From NCBI RefSeq assembly GCF_001411555.2, contig NC_049912.1, positions 18,274,341-18,338,340 on the forward strand: DNA of 64,000 bases, read 5' to 3'. This document shows positions 11,501 to 26,500 of this stretch, in pieces. The notes beneath the pieces are model-generated. The model worked only from the letters and a program-made list of their open reading frames with translations. It had not been told where the DNA came from and ran no database searches. The position numbers were made by a program, and so were the translations under genes. This DNA is from Juglans regia. Taxonomy: Eukaryota; Streptophyta; Magnoliopsida; Fagales; Juglandaceae. The stretch's first letter is position 1, and each line of letters starts with the position of its first letter.

Positions 11501-14500
11501 TAACAGCAGTTATTGTATATTTTTTGCCATCGTTTTTTTTTTTTTTTTGTATCAGCCATGCTCCCATGTGCTAATTCTTGTTTTAGCTTAAAGATGGGCA
11601 ACAAGTTAAAAACTGACACGGAACATGATTTACCAGTGGCTCTATCATTTTATTGAGTGTAAATCTGCTTTTGCAACAACCTTCTATTGCTTGAGCAGTC
11701 AAAAGAATCTCATCTGCCCTAAGTGATGTCTAGTCCACATTGAACCCTAATAGCTCTGTGTGTGTGTGTGTTTGTGCTAAATAATGAAGGCCTTAAGAAA
11801 GTGAAATTGATATAAATGGGACTGGTACAAGGAAAGGCCCCCATCTCCACCCCTCACCCAACAATAAAAGATTATTATAAGTGAAATCTCCACAACAATT
11901 ATGAATAAAAAGAGAGATGAAGGAAAATTGGATAAACAAATAGAAGATCTACTTGAGGAATTCAATGCCAAATTTTTCTTTCAAGGAATTATATGCCCAA
12001 ATACTACCTCATAACTAGGGCTATATTCATTCCAAGCTCGGGTGAGTTGAGGCTGTTCAAGCTCGGCTCAAATATCTCAAAAACCCGGCTCAAGCTTGGT
12101 TCATATAGAAGTCGGGCTCTAAAATTCAGCTTGAGCTTGGTTTGATTTGTAGAAAATCCAGCTCGAGCTCGAATTGAGTTGTTGAGTGCTTAATTGAGCT
12201 TGACTAGAGTTTTTTTTTTCTTTTTTTGAAATTTCTTATATTCTTTTTTTTTTTATAAGTAAGAAGAATAATTTTATTAATCCACATAATTAGGCAAAAT
12301 CCAAGTACACAGGAAGTATACAAGAGATGAACCTAATTACAAGCTAAGTGTTGTGAAAAACAGCATAGAAGTCATTAAAACTAGTCCCATTCAATACAAT
12401 AGCCGAAGCCCAAAGTAACAATGTATGAAAGAAAAAGTCCCTGAACCCTCCCAATGAATGCTCCCTATTATCAAAACAGTGGCTATTCCTCTCATTCCAA
12501 ATGCACCACGTTAAGTATAGAGGCACCATCTTCCAAACAACTGCGATTTGACAATTGCCCCGGATACCTCTCCAACATGACAATAGATCTACCACCCTCA
12601 TTGGCATTACCCATGCGATACCAAGCCTAGTAAAGATTTCATCCCATAAAGCCTTAGTCACATCAAAGTGAAGAAGAAGATGATCCGTCGATTCACTATC
12701 TCTTTTACACATAAAACAGTAATCTATTATAAAAAGACCATGCTTTCTCAGCTTGTCGATTGTCAATATTTTCCCATGGGAGGCCAGCCAGCCAAAGAAA
12801 GCAATTTTGAGAGGAACATTACTCTTCTATATGCTCTTCCATGGGAAGTTGATGGAAGAATGGGTCGACATAGCTTTATAAAAGGATCTGACCGAGAATT
12901 TCTTGTTCCCCGAATGAGTTCGAACCAACCTGTCCTCCTCTCCAACCTGCAAATTCAGCGCATATATGCATTTTAGAGTTCAATAATATCCCCCACCTCC
13001 CAATCCTCTTCCCCATGACTTCACTCAACCGATTAGCTGGGACTTTAGAAATGATCTTGTATACCCCACTTAACAAACTTATGGGACGGAAGTCTTTTAC
13101 CTCCACCGACCTTGCCCGTTTTGGAGTAAGGGCAATGAATGAAGTGTTAAGACTTTTCTCAAATTTCATTAGTGAGTGAAATTTGAGAAAAACCTTCACG
13201 ATGTCCTCACTAACAATATCTCAGCAAGCCTGAAAGAAAGCCATTGAGAAGCCATGTAACGCCCACAATGGTAGGCTCAAACCACATGTGATACGCCATA
13301 TGATAAGGATAAGGGTAGGTGGTATATGAGATCCCATATTGCTTAGGAAGGTGAAGTTCTTACTCTTTATAAGGTTCCAATGGGGCTCCAATTGCATCAT
13401 TGACTAGTCCTTTTGAAATATAGGTCATGTGATTTGGACCTTCTATTGGGGTGTTACAAGCCATCTGGACCTGGTGCTTTGTCTTTATCCATCCCTCTTA
13501 ACGCACTAAGCACCTCATCTTCTTCAAAAGATCTCTCCAACCAAGTAGCACTTGACTGATCAATTGAATAAAAAACTAGCCCGTCAACCTTAGGCCTCCA
13601 AGGGTATTGTTCCGTAAGAAGCTTTTCGTAAAAGTGAACAATGTGATCTTTAATTTCAGTGCTGTTCGTAAGAACCCAACCTTCCAAATGAAGAACCTCA
13701 ATGGTATTATTCCTTTGATGGGATTTAGCTACTTAGTGGAAGAATTTTGTGTTTTTGTCCCCTTCCTTCAACCAAAGAGCTCGAGATTTTTGTCTCCAAG
13801 AGACCTCCATAAGGGTGATTTTTCCCAGTTCAGTCACAACAACCATTTTCCTTGCTTTGTCTTCAACTGAGAGAACCCCATCAACCTCTTTTCGTTAAAA
13901 CACTGCAGCTCCTGAAAAAGTATATTCCGCTGGTCATTAATGTTCCCGAAGACTTCCATGTTCCAATTTTTCAAATAATTTTTCAGGGCTTTAATTTTCT
14001 CAGCTAAAACAAAGCTAGGAGTGCTTGAACATTGGTATGAGGACCACCACGATCTAACCTTGTCAGTGAACCCATCTACTTTCAGCCACATGTTTTCATA
14101 TTTAAAGTATGTCCGCCTCTCATGAAGGCCCCCAAAATCCAATAAGAGGTGGAAATGGTCAAAACATAGCCTAAGAAGGCGTTTTTGGCATAGGTTAGGA
14201 AAGTGCGCCTCCCAATAAGGAGAGACAATAAATCTGTCCAACCTTGACCAAGCCCTCCCATTAGATCAAGTAAAGTCTCCCCCAGCTAGAGGTAGATCAA
14301 CCAAATCCAGCTAAAAAATTAGAGTTGAGAAGTTAGCCATGGCCGAGCCAAGACTAGAGTCCCCCGACCTTTAACTCGGAAACTAGGTGATGTTAAAGTC
14401 CCCCCAATACACCACGGGTCATCCCGCCAACTACACAAGCCAGCAATCTCATCCCAAGATTGGTACAGGGCATAAAGCTGGTGGTCTGTATTATCTTGTT

Positions 14501-17500
14501 GTTAAACAGTCATCCATTCGAGCCCTTACATCCTCCACATCATCTGCTTATGAATGACATTGTCGCTTTGGTCATCGATCTCTTTCCCTTTTGAAGTGTC
14601 AGGTTAGGAATCTAGGAAATGTGTCTCCCTTTTCTTGTGAAGCATGTCAAATTAGTAAACATCATCGTGTGTCCTTTGTACCTCGAGTTGATAAACGAGC
14701 CCTGAGTCCTTTTGAATTGGTTCACTCTAATATATTGGACCAATCAACATTGAATCAAAGAAATTTCAGTATTTTGTCACGTTTATTGATGACTACTCTC
14801 GTGTGACATTGGTGTTTCTGATGAAGGCAAGATCTGAACTTCTTTTTGTATTCAAAGTGTTTGGAAAGAAATTAAAACCCAATTTAACAAAAGAGTTCAA
14901 GTTTTGCGTTCTGATAATGCTAGAGAATATCAATCTAGTGTCTTTGCTTCTTAAGTAATAAAGGAATTGTTCATCAAACTTCATATTCTTATATACCCCA
15001 ACAAAATGGGGTGATTGAACGCAAAAATATTATTTGTTAGATGTAACCCGAGCACTTTTACTGCACATGCATGTTCCTAAACGATTTTGGAGTGATGTGT
15101 TCTTACTGCTTGTCACCTTATTAACCGTGTGCCTTCATCAGTTCCTGATGGTTTCTCTCCTTTATTCATTTTGTTTCTTTCATCTCCACCATTTACCCTT
15201 CCTCCAAAAATCTTTGAGTGTGCTTGCTATGTTCATAACCTTGGCTTAGGTTTTGATAAACTTGATCTATGTTCTACCAATTGTTTTTTTGTTGGTTATT
15301 CTCGGACTTAAAAAGGATATCGCTGTTATAGTCGTGTTCTTAGATGCTACTTCACGAGTGCTGATGTTACCTTCTTTGAGTCCATACCCTATTTCTTGGA
15401 CATAGTTTCGAGTGTTGAGTGTGATCTTTTACCATTACCTACTCTTACACTTTCTCCTTCACACTCACCCAACCTTATCCAAACCTCCTCAATGCCTCCC
15501 CCAATTCCTTTGCAGGTTTACTCGCGTTGCTTGCAGCCACTAGCTTCCATGCCTCCACCAACCGTGTCTCCATCTTTAGATCTTGAATTACCTAGTACTT
15601 CAGACTCTCCATCTATTACTCTTCGCAAAGGTACTCGATCTTATGTTACTCAACATTTGATTAGTCAATTTGTCTCATATCATGCCTTATCTCCTTCATT
15701 CTTATGTTTTACTTCTCAACTTTCAAAACTTTTTGTTCTTAAGACAGTTCAGGATGCTTTATCTGATCCAGGATGGAGGACAACTATGAAAAATGAAATG
15801 GATGTCCTTCACCATAATGAGACATGGGATCTTGTTCCACTACCACCTGGTAAGCAACCTGTTGGTTTGTAAATGGGTATATACAATCAAATTTCATCCT
15901 GATGGTTCGGTGGAACATCTGAAAACCTGCTTGGTTGTTAAGGGTTACACTCAAACATATGGCATTGATTATGAGGAGACTTTCTCCTTGGTTGCCCAAA
16001 TATCCTCTGTTCGAGTGTTGATCTTTCTTGCTACTAGTTTAGACTGACTCTTATTTCAGTTGGATGTTAAGAATGCATTTCTGCATGGCGACTTGCATGA
16101 AGAAGTTTATATGGAGCAACTGTCTGGGTTTGTTGCTCAGAGGGAGTATCAAGGTATTGTATGCAAGTTAAAAGATACATTATATGGTTTGAAACAATCT
16201 CCTCGAGCATGGTTTGAGAAGTTTTTTAATGTTTTATTGGCATTTAGTCTTCATAGATGCCAAACAGACCATTCGGTATTTCCCTACTTAGTGATGTAGG
16301 TCACATTTTTTTTGTTGTATATGTGGACGACATTGTAATTACTGGGAGTGACTCCGCTGGAATTGCTAGGCTGAAACAATATTTACATGATCAATTTTGG
16401 ACAGAAGACTTGGGCAAGCTTAGATATTTTCTTGGAATTGAAGTCAGTAGATCTAAAGAGGGTATCAACCTGGCTCAAAGGAACTATACACTTGACCTTC
16501 TGGAAGATACCGGTATGTTCGGTGCACGACCTATTGACACCCCTATGGACCCAAATCGTAAATTCATAAAAAATGAGAGTTGTATGGAGATCCAAGTAAG
16601 TATCAAAGACTTGTTGGGAAATTGAATTATCTCACTATTACTAGACCGAACATCTCTTATGCAGTGAGTGTATTGAGTCAATTTTTACAAACGCCTAGGG
16701 TCTCACACTAGGATGCTGTAATTCATATTCTTTGTTATCTTAAGCGAGCCTCTAGCCTTGGATTACTATATCGACCAAATGGACATTTTAGGGTTGAAGC
16801 ATTTGTAGATGCCGATTGGGTAGGATCCCATTCAAATAGAAGATCTACTACCGGATATTGTACTTTTACATGGAAGAGTAAGAAACAAGCAGTAGTAACT
16901 CGGTCAAGTGTAGAAGTTGAATACAGGGCAATGGCTCACACTGCTAGTGAGCTGACATGGTTGCAACACTTCCTTCAAAAGATTGGATTTCTAGCTCTTA
17001 TCATTCTCCAGTTATTTTGTGATAATCAAGTCGCAGTGCATATTGCCTCTAATCCTGTGTTTCATGAGAGGACCAAACATATAGAGATTGATTGTCACTT
17101 CATTGGATATAAGATACTAAGTGGTAACATTTCTACACCTTTTGTGAAGTCTGCCGATCAACTCGCAAATATGTTTACTAAGTCTTTATTTTGGAGTCGA
17201 TTAAAACTTATTTGTTTCAAGCTGGGTTTATATGATATATATGCCCCAGCTTGAGGGGGAGTGTTAGAGGACATGATTGTAATAAGTATAATTTGTGAGG
17301 GTATAATTGTCAATTTATGTAGTATATATATGCTATTGTACATCAATGAATAAGAGTAGTGAAGTATTTTCCCTCCATAAGCTTCTACACCCACGAATTA
17401 CCTTGGTCTTCCTTTGGGGGCAGCTGTAAGGTCTATATCAATTTGAGATACAGTGGTGGAGAAGATTGAACTTAGATTGACACGTTGGAAGAAATCATAT

Positions 17501-20500
17501 CTCTCGAAAGGTGGTAGGATCACTGTTATCAAAAGCACTCTTTCTAATCTAGCAATGTATTTTTTATCTGTTTTCCCAATTCCAACAAGTGTGGCGAAAT
17601 ATATTGAGAAGTTGTATCGTGATTTTCTTTGGAGTGGGATAGGAGAAGAATTCAATCTAGTCAAGTGGGATAAGGTATGTTCTCCAGTCTCTTCAGATGG
17701 GTTGGGTATTAGAAACTTGAGGATTTTCAATCAAGCCTTGCTTGGGAAATGGTTGTGGAGATATAATATGGAATTTGAAGCATGTTGGGGGGGAGGGGTG
17801 CACTAGGGAGGTCCATGGGGTTTATGGAGTGGGAATTTGGAAACACATTCAAAGAGGGTGGAGGATCTTTAATCGGCCTACTAGACTGGTGTTGGGCGAT
17901 GGATCTAGAATAAAATTCTGGATTGACCAATGGTGTAGAGATCAAGCCCTAAAGGATTTATTCCCATCAGTTTTTAGGATTGCAGGTGAGAAAGATGTCT
18001 TGGTGGCTAATTGCATGGAGTCATTTGGGGAACTAGTCCAATGGAACTTGAATTTCACTAGAGTTGCCCAAGATTTGGAAGTTGGCAGCTTTGAGAAGTT
18101 CTTTGCTCTTTTATACACCATGAGGCAGAGAACCCAAGGAGTAGATAAGATGTGGTGGAGACCCACAGGTAAAGGTAAATTCTTGGTCTGTTCTTTCTAT
18201 AAGTCGCTTACGCAACCGCAAAATACGCAATTCCCTTGGAGAAAGATATGGAGAAACAAGGTGCCTCCCAAAGTGGCATTTTTTGTATGGACAATAACAT
18301 TAGGTAAGATCTTGACGACAGATAATTTACGGAGACGTAAGGTGATCATAGTAGATTGGTGTTGTATATGTAGGAAAAATGGTGAAAATGTGGATCATTT
18401 ATTGTTGCATTGTGAGGTGGTTGGAATGTTATGGAATGAAGTGTTAATAGAATGAAGTTAGCTTGGGTTATGCCTGCCACAGTGACAGTTGAAAATGTAG
18501 ATCATTTACTGTTGCATTGTGAGGTGGCTGGAATGTTATGGAATGAAGTGTTAATAGAATGGAGTTAGCTTGGGTTATGCCTGCCACAGTGACAGAGCTC
18601 ATGGCCAGCTGTATAAATCTATGAGGTTTCCCACAAATCTCAGCGGTGTGGAAAATGGTCCCGATTTGTATCATGTGGTGCCTATGGAAGGAGCGAAATG
18701 ACCAGACATTTGAAGACAAGGGCCTCAATTTTTATGATTTTTTTGTTTCTATTACTTCTCTCTAACTAGGTGTGACCTTTTGTATACCATCTTGTGTACT
18801 TGGACTATGCCTTTTCATATCAATATAATCGTATACTTATTAAAAAAAAAAAAATCTATATCTTTTTGTAGAATTCACTTGAGGACTTGACTTTATGCCT
18901 GCTTCTTTTTATTCTGATACTGTCATTCATTCTCCAATTGTCCTTTTGAACTAGTTTCTTATTGATCAGTTTCACTTAAATTAAATTTTAAATACCAATT
19001 ATCATATCTGTTTATCTGTCTTTAATTCATCATCATTTTGGAGGTTTGTTCTTAACTACAAAATAAATTCATTGCTCTCTTTTGTTCTCTCTCTGAGAAT
19101 TGTGGCTAGTTTTCTCTCATAAACATGTGGATACTCGCTTTTTTCTGATCCTTTAGCTTGTAAATCCAAGTATCATATGCTTCCTACCTTAGACTTCATG
19201 AATATACAGTCAGCATAATTGCAACTCCTGTCTTAGTTTTTGAACTTTCTAATTTATTTCAAAGAATGATTTGAAGGATGTGGATTCTCAGAAAGTTAGG
19301 GATTAGTGGTATGTACTTGTATCGAACAATTTAGCTTGTATTTTTTGGACATATCTTTCATTCTTATTGTGCCAATAGTTTGACAATCATTGAGTTTCGA
19401 TTTCTTTGGACTAACATTTGTGAAAGATCTGGTATAGACCAAGTCTTTCAACTCTGGCAGAAGTTTTAGACAGCACCTGAGGGAGCTACATTTGAAAATA
19501 TGATAATGTTAAAAGTTTCAACGTTGTGTTGTAATTGCTGTTGCCGGCAATTGTTGGATCAACTTAGGTGTCTCATCTCTTTAAGGTAATATTATTCTAA
19601 GGCCTTATAGGTGTTGTGTTTTTGGGGCAGCCCTGTAATTAATAATGAAGAGGCAGATGGAAGTAGTTATCTCAGTGGAGATCCATTTGGATGCTCTGAA
19701 GAACTACGTGGCTGGAGAAGCACACGGAATCGATCAAAGAAAACTGGTCATCCCTTGTCTGAGAGAGCTGGGTGTCTATCTGGTATTGAAAGTTTTGTCA
19801 CTCAACAACATGAAAACAGAGTGGAGAGAAGAGATGTTGGGAGTGGAATAAACCATAGGGCTCGATTTGATTTTGTAAAAGATCATGATGCAGCTGAAAC
19901 AGCTTCTAAGATTGTCTCCGAGGCTGATTGCATTGCTGGACCACATCGTGCAGCAAATACACTTATTAGAAGGCAAAAGAAACATAAATTGACTTCAAGG
20001 AATCCTGGTGAATGCTCTACATCGGTTTCTAAGGACTCGGATATTGTGTTTCTTGGTTCATCTTGGGAATCATTTAATTCAAGATCAATCAGAGACCGTA
20101 ATCGTCAACCTCAGGGCAGTTTGCATCAAGTAATTGAAGTTGATGAATTATCACCTGAAATGACTCAACCCATCTCCCGTGGTTTGGAGTGTATGGATAA
20201 CGATGACTCAGATGCTAGGGCAAGACAATTAGAAGCAGATGAATTATTGGCCCGGGAACTCCAAGAACAACTATATCAGGAGGTGCCTGTTGTTGGAGGC
20301 AGTGAGGTAGGTTTCTTTGTATGGATTTTTGTTTTTTTTTTTTTGCAAGTAGTGATCCTTGTAAGTGTTTCATGATGTTTTTGTAGATTGATGAAAACTT
20401 AGCATGGGTCCTGCAGCAGGAAGATGTTTTTGATGGCTCTTCTGGTGGAAGTCACAATGAATCACATCTTGTGAGTGAGCCTCCTTTTTGCTGATGTTAA

Positions 20501-23500
20501 TAATATGGAATGCAGCATCAAATTTATGTTATTGACAATATGGCATTGCAGACATAATTACTAATAGTTTGTATTGGAAAGTGTAAGCCAGTTGTCATTA
20601 AGCATTGGTTGTAAAATTATGCCACGTTCATACCTTGGCCATTTAATATATAGAGACCTCTATATGGTATGAGTAGTATTTAACAAATGATCGTGACAAT
20701 CTTTGTAATGTTAAAAGTCTTTAATCCTGACGGCAGCAATTGAGGTGAGCTAGGCTAAATTTGAATATTTGAGATTGATCTGTTTAGTTTATATTAAGTG
20801 CCTAGCTCAAGCTAATCCTTAAGCGTGATGCATGCCCAAAGGACTACAGAAGGTTAGAAAGGACAAGAACTTCTCCCTTCCAGGCAATATGAAATCTTTT
20901 TTTTATTTTTTATTGGTAAACAAAGTTTTATTGATCGAAAGAGTAGGCAAGAGCCCAAGTATATGGGTATATGATTTTCTGTACTCATCCCAGGTATATG
21001 ACTTTCTAGGAGTATTCCCAGCCTGTTTTAGATTTGTATAGGACTTTTATGTTTATGTATGTTTGTTTCATCATAGGAAGAAAGGTCATAAGATAAAACT
21101 TAGAAACCTAAGAAATAGCAAATTTAAAGGAAAAATTGTATGAGTTGGAGTGTTTGTCAGTTGTAATGACCAAGGATGGCATCAGCCACATTTGTGGTAT
21201 GACCCTAAAAGGACTCATTAAGTCAAAGCTTCCCTATAATCATTAATAAAGACCAGTTTTACGTAGTAAGTAGCCAATGTGAGACTTAGCACTCACGACT
21301 ACCTTTCTAACTTATACACTCTATATGACATTCCTTTCCCCAATGTGGAACTGGGTTGTTACAAGCCTACAAGGTCTGACTGTGCTGAATGCTCGCTCTA
21401 TTTTGCTAATGCCTACTGCTAGCTTTCACTCAGAAAGCACGATAGTATCATTATGGTGGCTGATATCTTTTTAAATTTTCACTAAGTTGATGTTACGAAT
21501 TAGAATGTTAAATCATAAAGGAAGTTTCTTACAGGCAAGTTGGACATCAATTTTCCCTGCATATGTAGTAGTATTTGTTTTCTGTTAGTTACTTGGTGTA
21601 ACTTATTCTTTGTTGGACTATTCTACTAGATTTCACTAACAGCTCATTTGGATTGCATATTTGTCAGAGAGGCTCATTGGCATCACATGCACATAGACAA
21701 CCTCTGTCTCGGTTTTCTCAAAACCCTTTAACTAGGAGAGGAACCCAGGCTCGAGCTCCTACATCTCGACGAATAGCACAGTCAATGGGAGCCCAGGTGA
21801 GAGTTCCTACCTCTAGCAGAATAGCACGGTTGAGGAATCGCTTTTCCAGACATTCTCCTGCATTGTCATCAAATGGAAGGAATCTACGGTTTCCTTTGGA
21901 CATGGATTTAGACATGGTATCTCTCTCTCTCTCTCTCTCTCTATACCCGTTATTTTTCTTTCCCCTCCTTTTTCTCAACTGTGTCATTTGATGATGGGAT
22001 ATAAATTGAGACACCTTGATAGTTTTGATGGCTAGATGTATTAGACATATCTGATGGTTGTCAAGTTATATTCTAATGCTACCTCTGGTATGTCTTGTTA
22101 TAGGTATTAGGAAGATCAGATGTGTTTCTGGTTTCATTTTTTTTGGATAGGTAAAATCTTTTTTCTGAAAGGAAAAATAGGCATAGCCTAAGTGCACAGG
22201 AGGTATATACAATGAGAACACCTAATTACAAATTAAGACCTAGAAATGAAACAAGAAAGTCATAGAAACTAGTCTATTTACTTCCTGTGTGCTTGGGCTA
22301 TGCCTATTTACTTGTCTTAATAAAATTTTCTTACCAATAAAAAAAGTCAGAGAAACTAGCCCCGTTGAGGACAATGACCGAGGCCCATAAATACAAGGTG
22401 TTAAAGAAAAATATCTTGAGCTCATCCAAAGGCACCGCATTAGACATAAAGGAATCATTTCCACACAGTGGAAATTTGGGGTTCACCTTGAAGAACCACC
22501 CTCCAACAGGCCAGAAGATCCACCACCCTACTGGGCATTATCCATGCCAATCCGGTCCTGTTAAAAATGTCATCCCACAATATCCTGGCCACCTCACAGT
22601 GTAATAATAAATGATCCACCGTTTCACCATTTTTCTTACATATATAAAACCAATCAATAACAATAAGCCTATGTTTCCTCAGATTATCAATGGTAAGGAT
22701 TTTCTCAAGGGAAGCAGTCCAGCCAAGGAAAGCTACCTTGGGAGGCACCTAACATCTTCAAATGCACCTAATATCTTCAAATGCACCTAATATCTTCAAA
22801 TGCACTTACAAGGAAAAGGGTTGTGGCTATGAGCCGTCAGAACCTTGTAGAAAGACTGAACTGTGAATCTCATGTTTCTGGTTTGAAACCAAATCATCCT
22901 ATCCGCCTCCACATTCATATTCAAAGCATACAACCGGTTGAAAAATTCAGAGAAGGCACCTAACTCCCAATCTTTAGCTGATCTAAAAAAATAAACATTC
23001 CTCTAAGTGAGCCACTAGAGCTATCTTTCATCTCTGCCACCAAAGCCTCCTTATCTCGAGTAATCTGATAGAGAGTAGGGATTGTGGTCTTGAGGGCCCC
23101 ATCTCTACACCAAGTATCATGCTAAAAGTGCACTCTTGAACCCTTACCAACCTCAAATCTGCATTGTCTAGAAAAGCCCCACCATCCACTTCTAATATTT
23201 TTCCACAGCCCTACCTCGTACGCACCCCTAACTTCATTAGAACATCATCCCCCTCTATCACTCACATACTTAGTGTCAATAACCACCCTCCATAAACCCT
23301 CCCCCTCTTGATGATATCATCACAACCACTTCTGAAGGAGGGCGCTGTTAAACATCCTCAACTTGCGGACTCCCAACTCACCACTAGAAATCGGAGTGCA
23401 TACCTTATCCCCACCCCCTCTTAATATGATTGGCTGCACCTGCGGGTAAGGGAAAAACAAAGATAGGATATATGTTGGGAGGTTAGAGAGTGTGCTTTTG

Positions 23501-26500
23501 ATTAAAGTAATTCTGCCCCTTAGACAAGTAAAATTTTTTCCAACTATCCAGTCTTCTTTCTATCTTCTCAATCACTCCATCCCAAATCACCTTTGCCTTA
23601 AAAGTAGCCACCAAAGGAAGGGCAAGATATTTCACTGGTAAGGAAGCAACCTTGCAGTCCAGAATGTTTTCCAGGCTACTAATATTTCTCACTACCTCCA
23701 TCGGAACCATTTTTGAGTTCATAAGGTTCACGTTCCGTCCAAAGACTACTTCAAAGAAAAGCAAGAGGACCCTCAAAGATTGGATATGACCAAGATTTGC
23801 ATTGCAAAAGAGCAAGATGTTATCTGCAAATAGAAAATGAGAAACACTGACAACACCAAAATTAGCGCTTCCCACCGAAAAACTTGAAATAAAACCGCCA
23901 CCAACTGCAACATCTAGCATGTGCCTAAGTGCGCCCATAATGATAACAAAAATGAAGAGGGATAATGGGTCCCCATGTCTCAATCTCCTTGAATGGTTGA
24001 GGAAACCTGTTGGAAAGCCATTTACCAAAATAGAGAAAGAGACTATGGATACACAATGCTTAATCCAAGTACTCCATTTCTCCCCAAAATCACATCTCCC
24101 AAGTAAGCAATACAAAAATTTTCAATTAACATGATCATAGGCCTCCTTCATGTCTAATTTGCATAATAAACCCGGTGCTCCATCTTTGATTCTACTCTCC
24201 AAGCATTCATTAGCAATGAGAACCGAATCTAAAATTTTGTCTTCCTTTGACAAAACCATCCTGAGGCTTCAAGATAATTTTCTCCATAGTTGTGCTCATT
24301 TGATTAGCTGGTACTTTGGTTATAATTTTATACGCCCGATTCACTAGACTAATGGGGCGATAATCCTTCACATCCAAAGCCCCGACCTACGTAGGGATAA
24401 GAGCAATAAAAGTCTTGTCAAGGTTTTTCTCAGACTTACCATAATAATGAAACTCATGAAAAATATTCATGGTATCCTTGCCAACAATGTCCCTACAAGC
24501 CTGAAAAAATGCCATAGAGAAACCATCCGGCCCAGAGCTTGCCCTTAGCCATCCCTCTAATCACTTGTTGAACCTCTTCCATCTCAAACAGTCTTTCCAA
24601 CCAATTGGCACTCAAAGGGTCAATCGATTGACTTGAAGGCTAAGCCATCAAGTCTAGGCCTCCAATTATGTTGCTCAATAAGGAGTTCTTCATAGAAGTG
24701 GGTGATGTGATCCTTGATCTCGACATGATCCGTTAGAACCTGACTGGCCACGTGAAGCATTTTCTTAGTTCAGAAGCAATAAGAGTTTTCAGTGAAATTT
24801 CCTTATCCATGAGAGCGCCAATCTCCTCCCTGCCCTCCAAACGCTGCAACTCCTCAAAGAGAACCTCCACATTCCCAAAGACCTCCACATTCCACTTCTT
24901 CAGGTCCTTCAAAGCTTTGAGCTTACGAGCCAGGATAAAACAAGGGTGCCCACAAACTGGTAAAACGACCACTAGTGTCTCACCTTATCCTCGTGCTGTT
25001 ATCACAATTCAACTCTCAGATACCATGGTCATAAATTTTATGGAAAAAAGAAGTATTTGGAGATTACTATATTGTTAATGCATAGTGCTATACAAGAAAA
25101 ATGTAAAAGGAAGCTGTATGTGTTTTGTTAGAAAAAGAAAGTGTGAGAGGAGAACCCATACGTGGCCATTTTGTGCAAGTTGAAAGTAAAAGTGTGTTTA
25201 ATCCCATTAAGGGTTAGACAATAATCCTTAATTAATCTGGCAAGTATCATGCTTATATGCATAAAAGCTTGTGCATTATGGCTTTCACTTGACCTATATG
25301 TCAAAGCAGTGTGTGTTAAAAAAATGCCTAAATGGAAAGCAGTGTTGAGGACACATTTTTCATGTGAATTAAATTTTAATGTTCTTATTGAGGATGCATA
25401 ACTACTCAAGTTTTGGATGATGGGTTGGTTTTTGTCATATATACTTTTTCATTATTATGATTTTTTGAAACAATTTGTATATTAGATGATTATATTAGAA
25501 GTTTGAGACATTCCAACTTAAGATACAGTCTTATCTATTCAAGGAAAAAAAGTTAAAAGGCGTAATTACATAAAAATCCTGAAGCAATTGTCAAGTTTTG
25601 ATTGTAGGAACTTTGGTAGTCATTAAATATGGATCCCAATGGAAATCCGCTGAATGAAATTACAGACCCATGTGAATCGCACTTTGGATTTTTGGCAAAA
25701 AACATTCAATACGAATCACATCTGCGATCTGGTATTTGGATAATTAAAAAGGCCACTATCATATTATCATGTGGATGGTTCTTTGACACTCTTTAAGGTT
25801 TCGTATGCAGCTCATGTTAGTCTTAGCTACTTCCAGTTATGACTCATTTAGGGTCTAGATTCAATCATTTTGAGGCCATAGAGTGTGATATGGATTTTGT
25901 TTGAAGTCTTAATTTTTAGCCAAAGTCAAATTGGATTCTTATTTATAATCATTGCCTCAAAAGAAAAGGAAGACCTTTGTACTCACTTGTATTAAGCGTG
26001 ACAATAGATTGTTGATTATGTGATGAAAGTTTGCGGGGTGTTTTATAATGGATACTAATTTTTTGCTTTCGTACACAGAGACTTGATATATTGGAAGCAT
26101 TAGAGACTGCAGTTGGGCACCTTAGTGATGGGAGTACGGCTAATAGCATCCTTCAAGTGCAGCGTGATTTCAATGAGTAAGATCCTATTCTCTGTTAATC
26201 AATCTGCAGTTTCTGTTAACTCTTTGATTAATCTTCAATGAATCTTGTAGTTATTTATTTATTATTTTAGTCCTGTTTCTTATTGACCATGGAATATTTT
26301 CTATTTTCTGGTGGATATATCAACTTAAATTTCAAATATATGTTGAGCCTCTTTTTCGTTTTCTTTCAGAAATGATTATGAAATGTTGTTGGCCCTTGAT
26401 GACAATAATCACCAACACGGTGGTGCATCTGTCAATCAGATTAATTGTCTGCCACAGTCTACTGTACGGGTAAGTGGGTGTGCGTAAATAATTGTACTGG

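Noticed and set aside
12668..12976. 102-codon + ORF in intron 2
   Set aside because: Antisense shadow of the reverse LINE's zf-RVT region.
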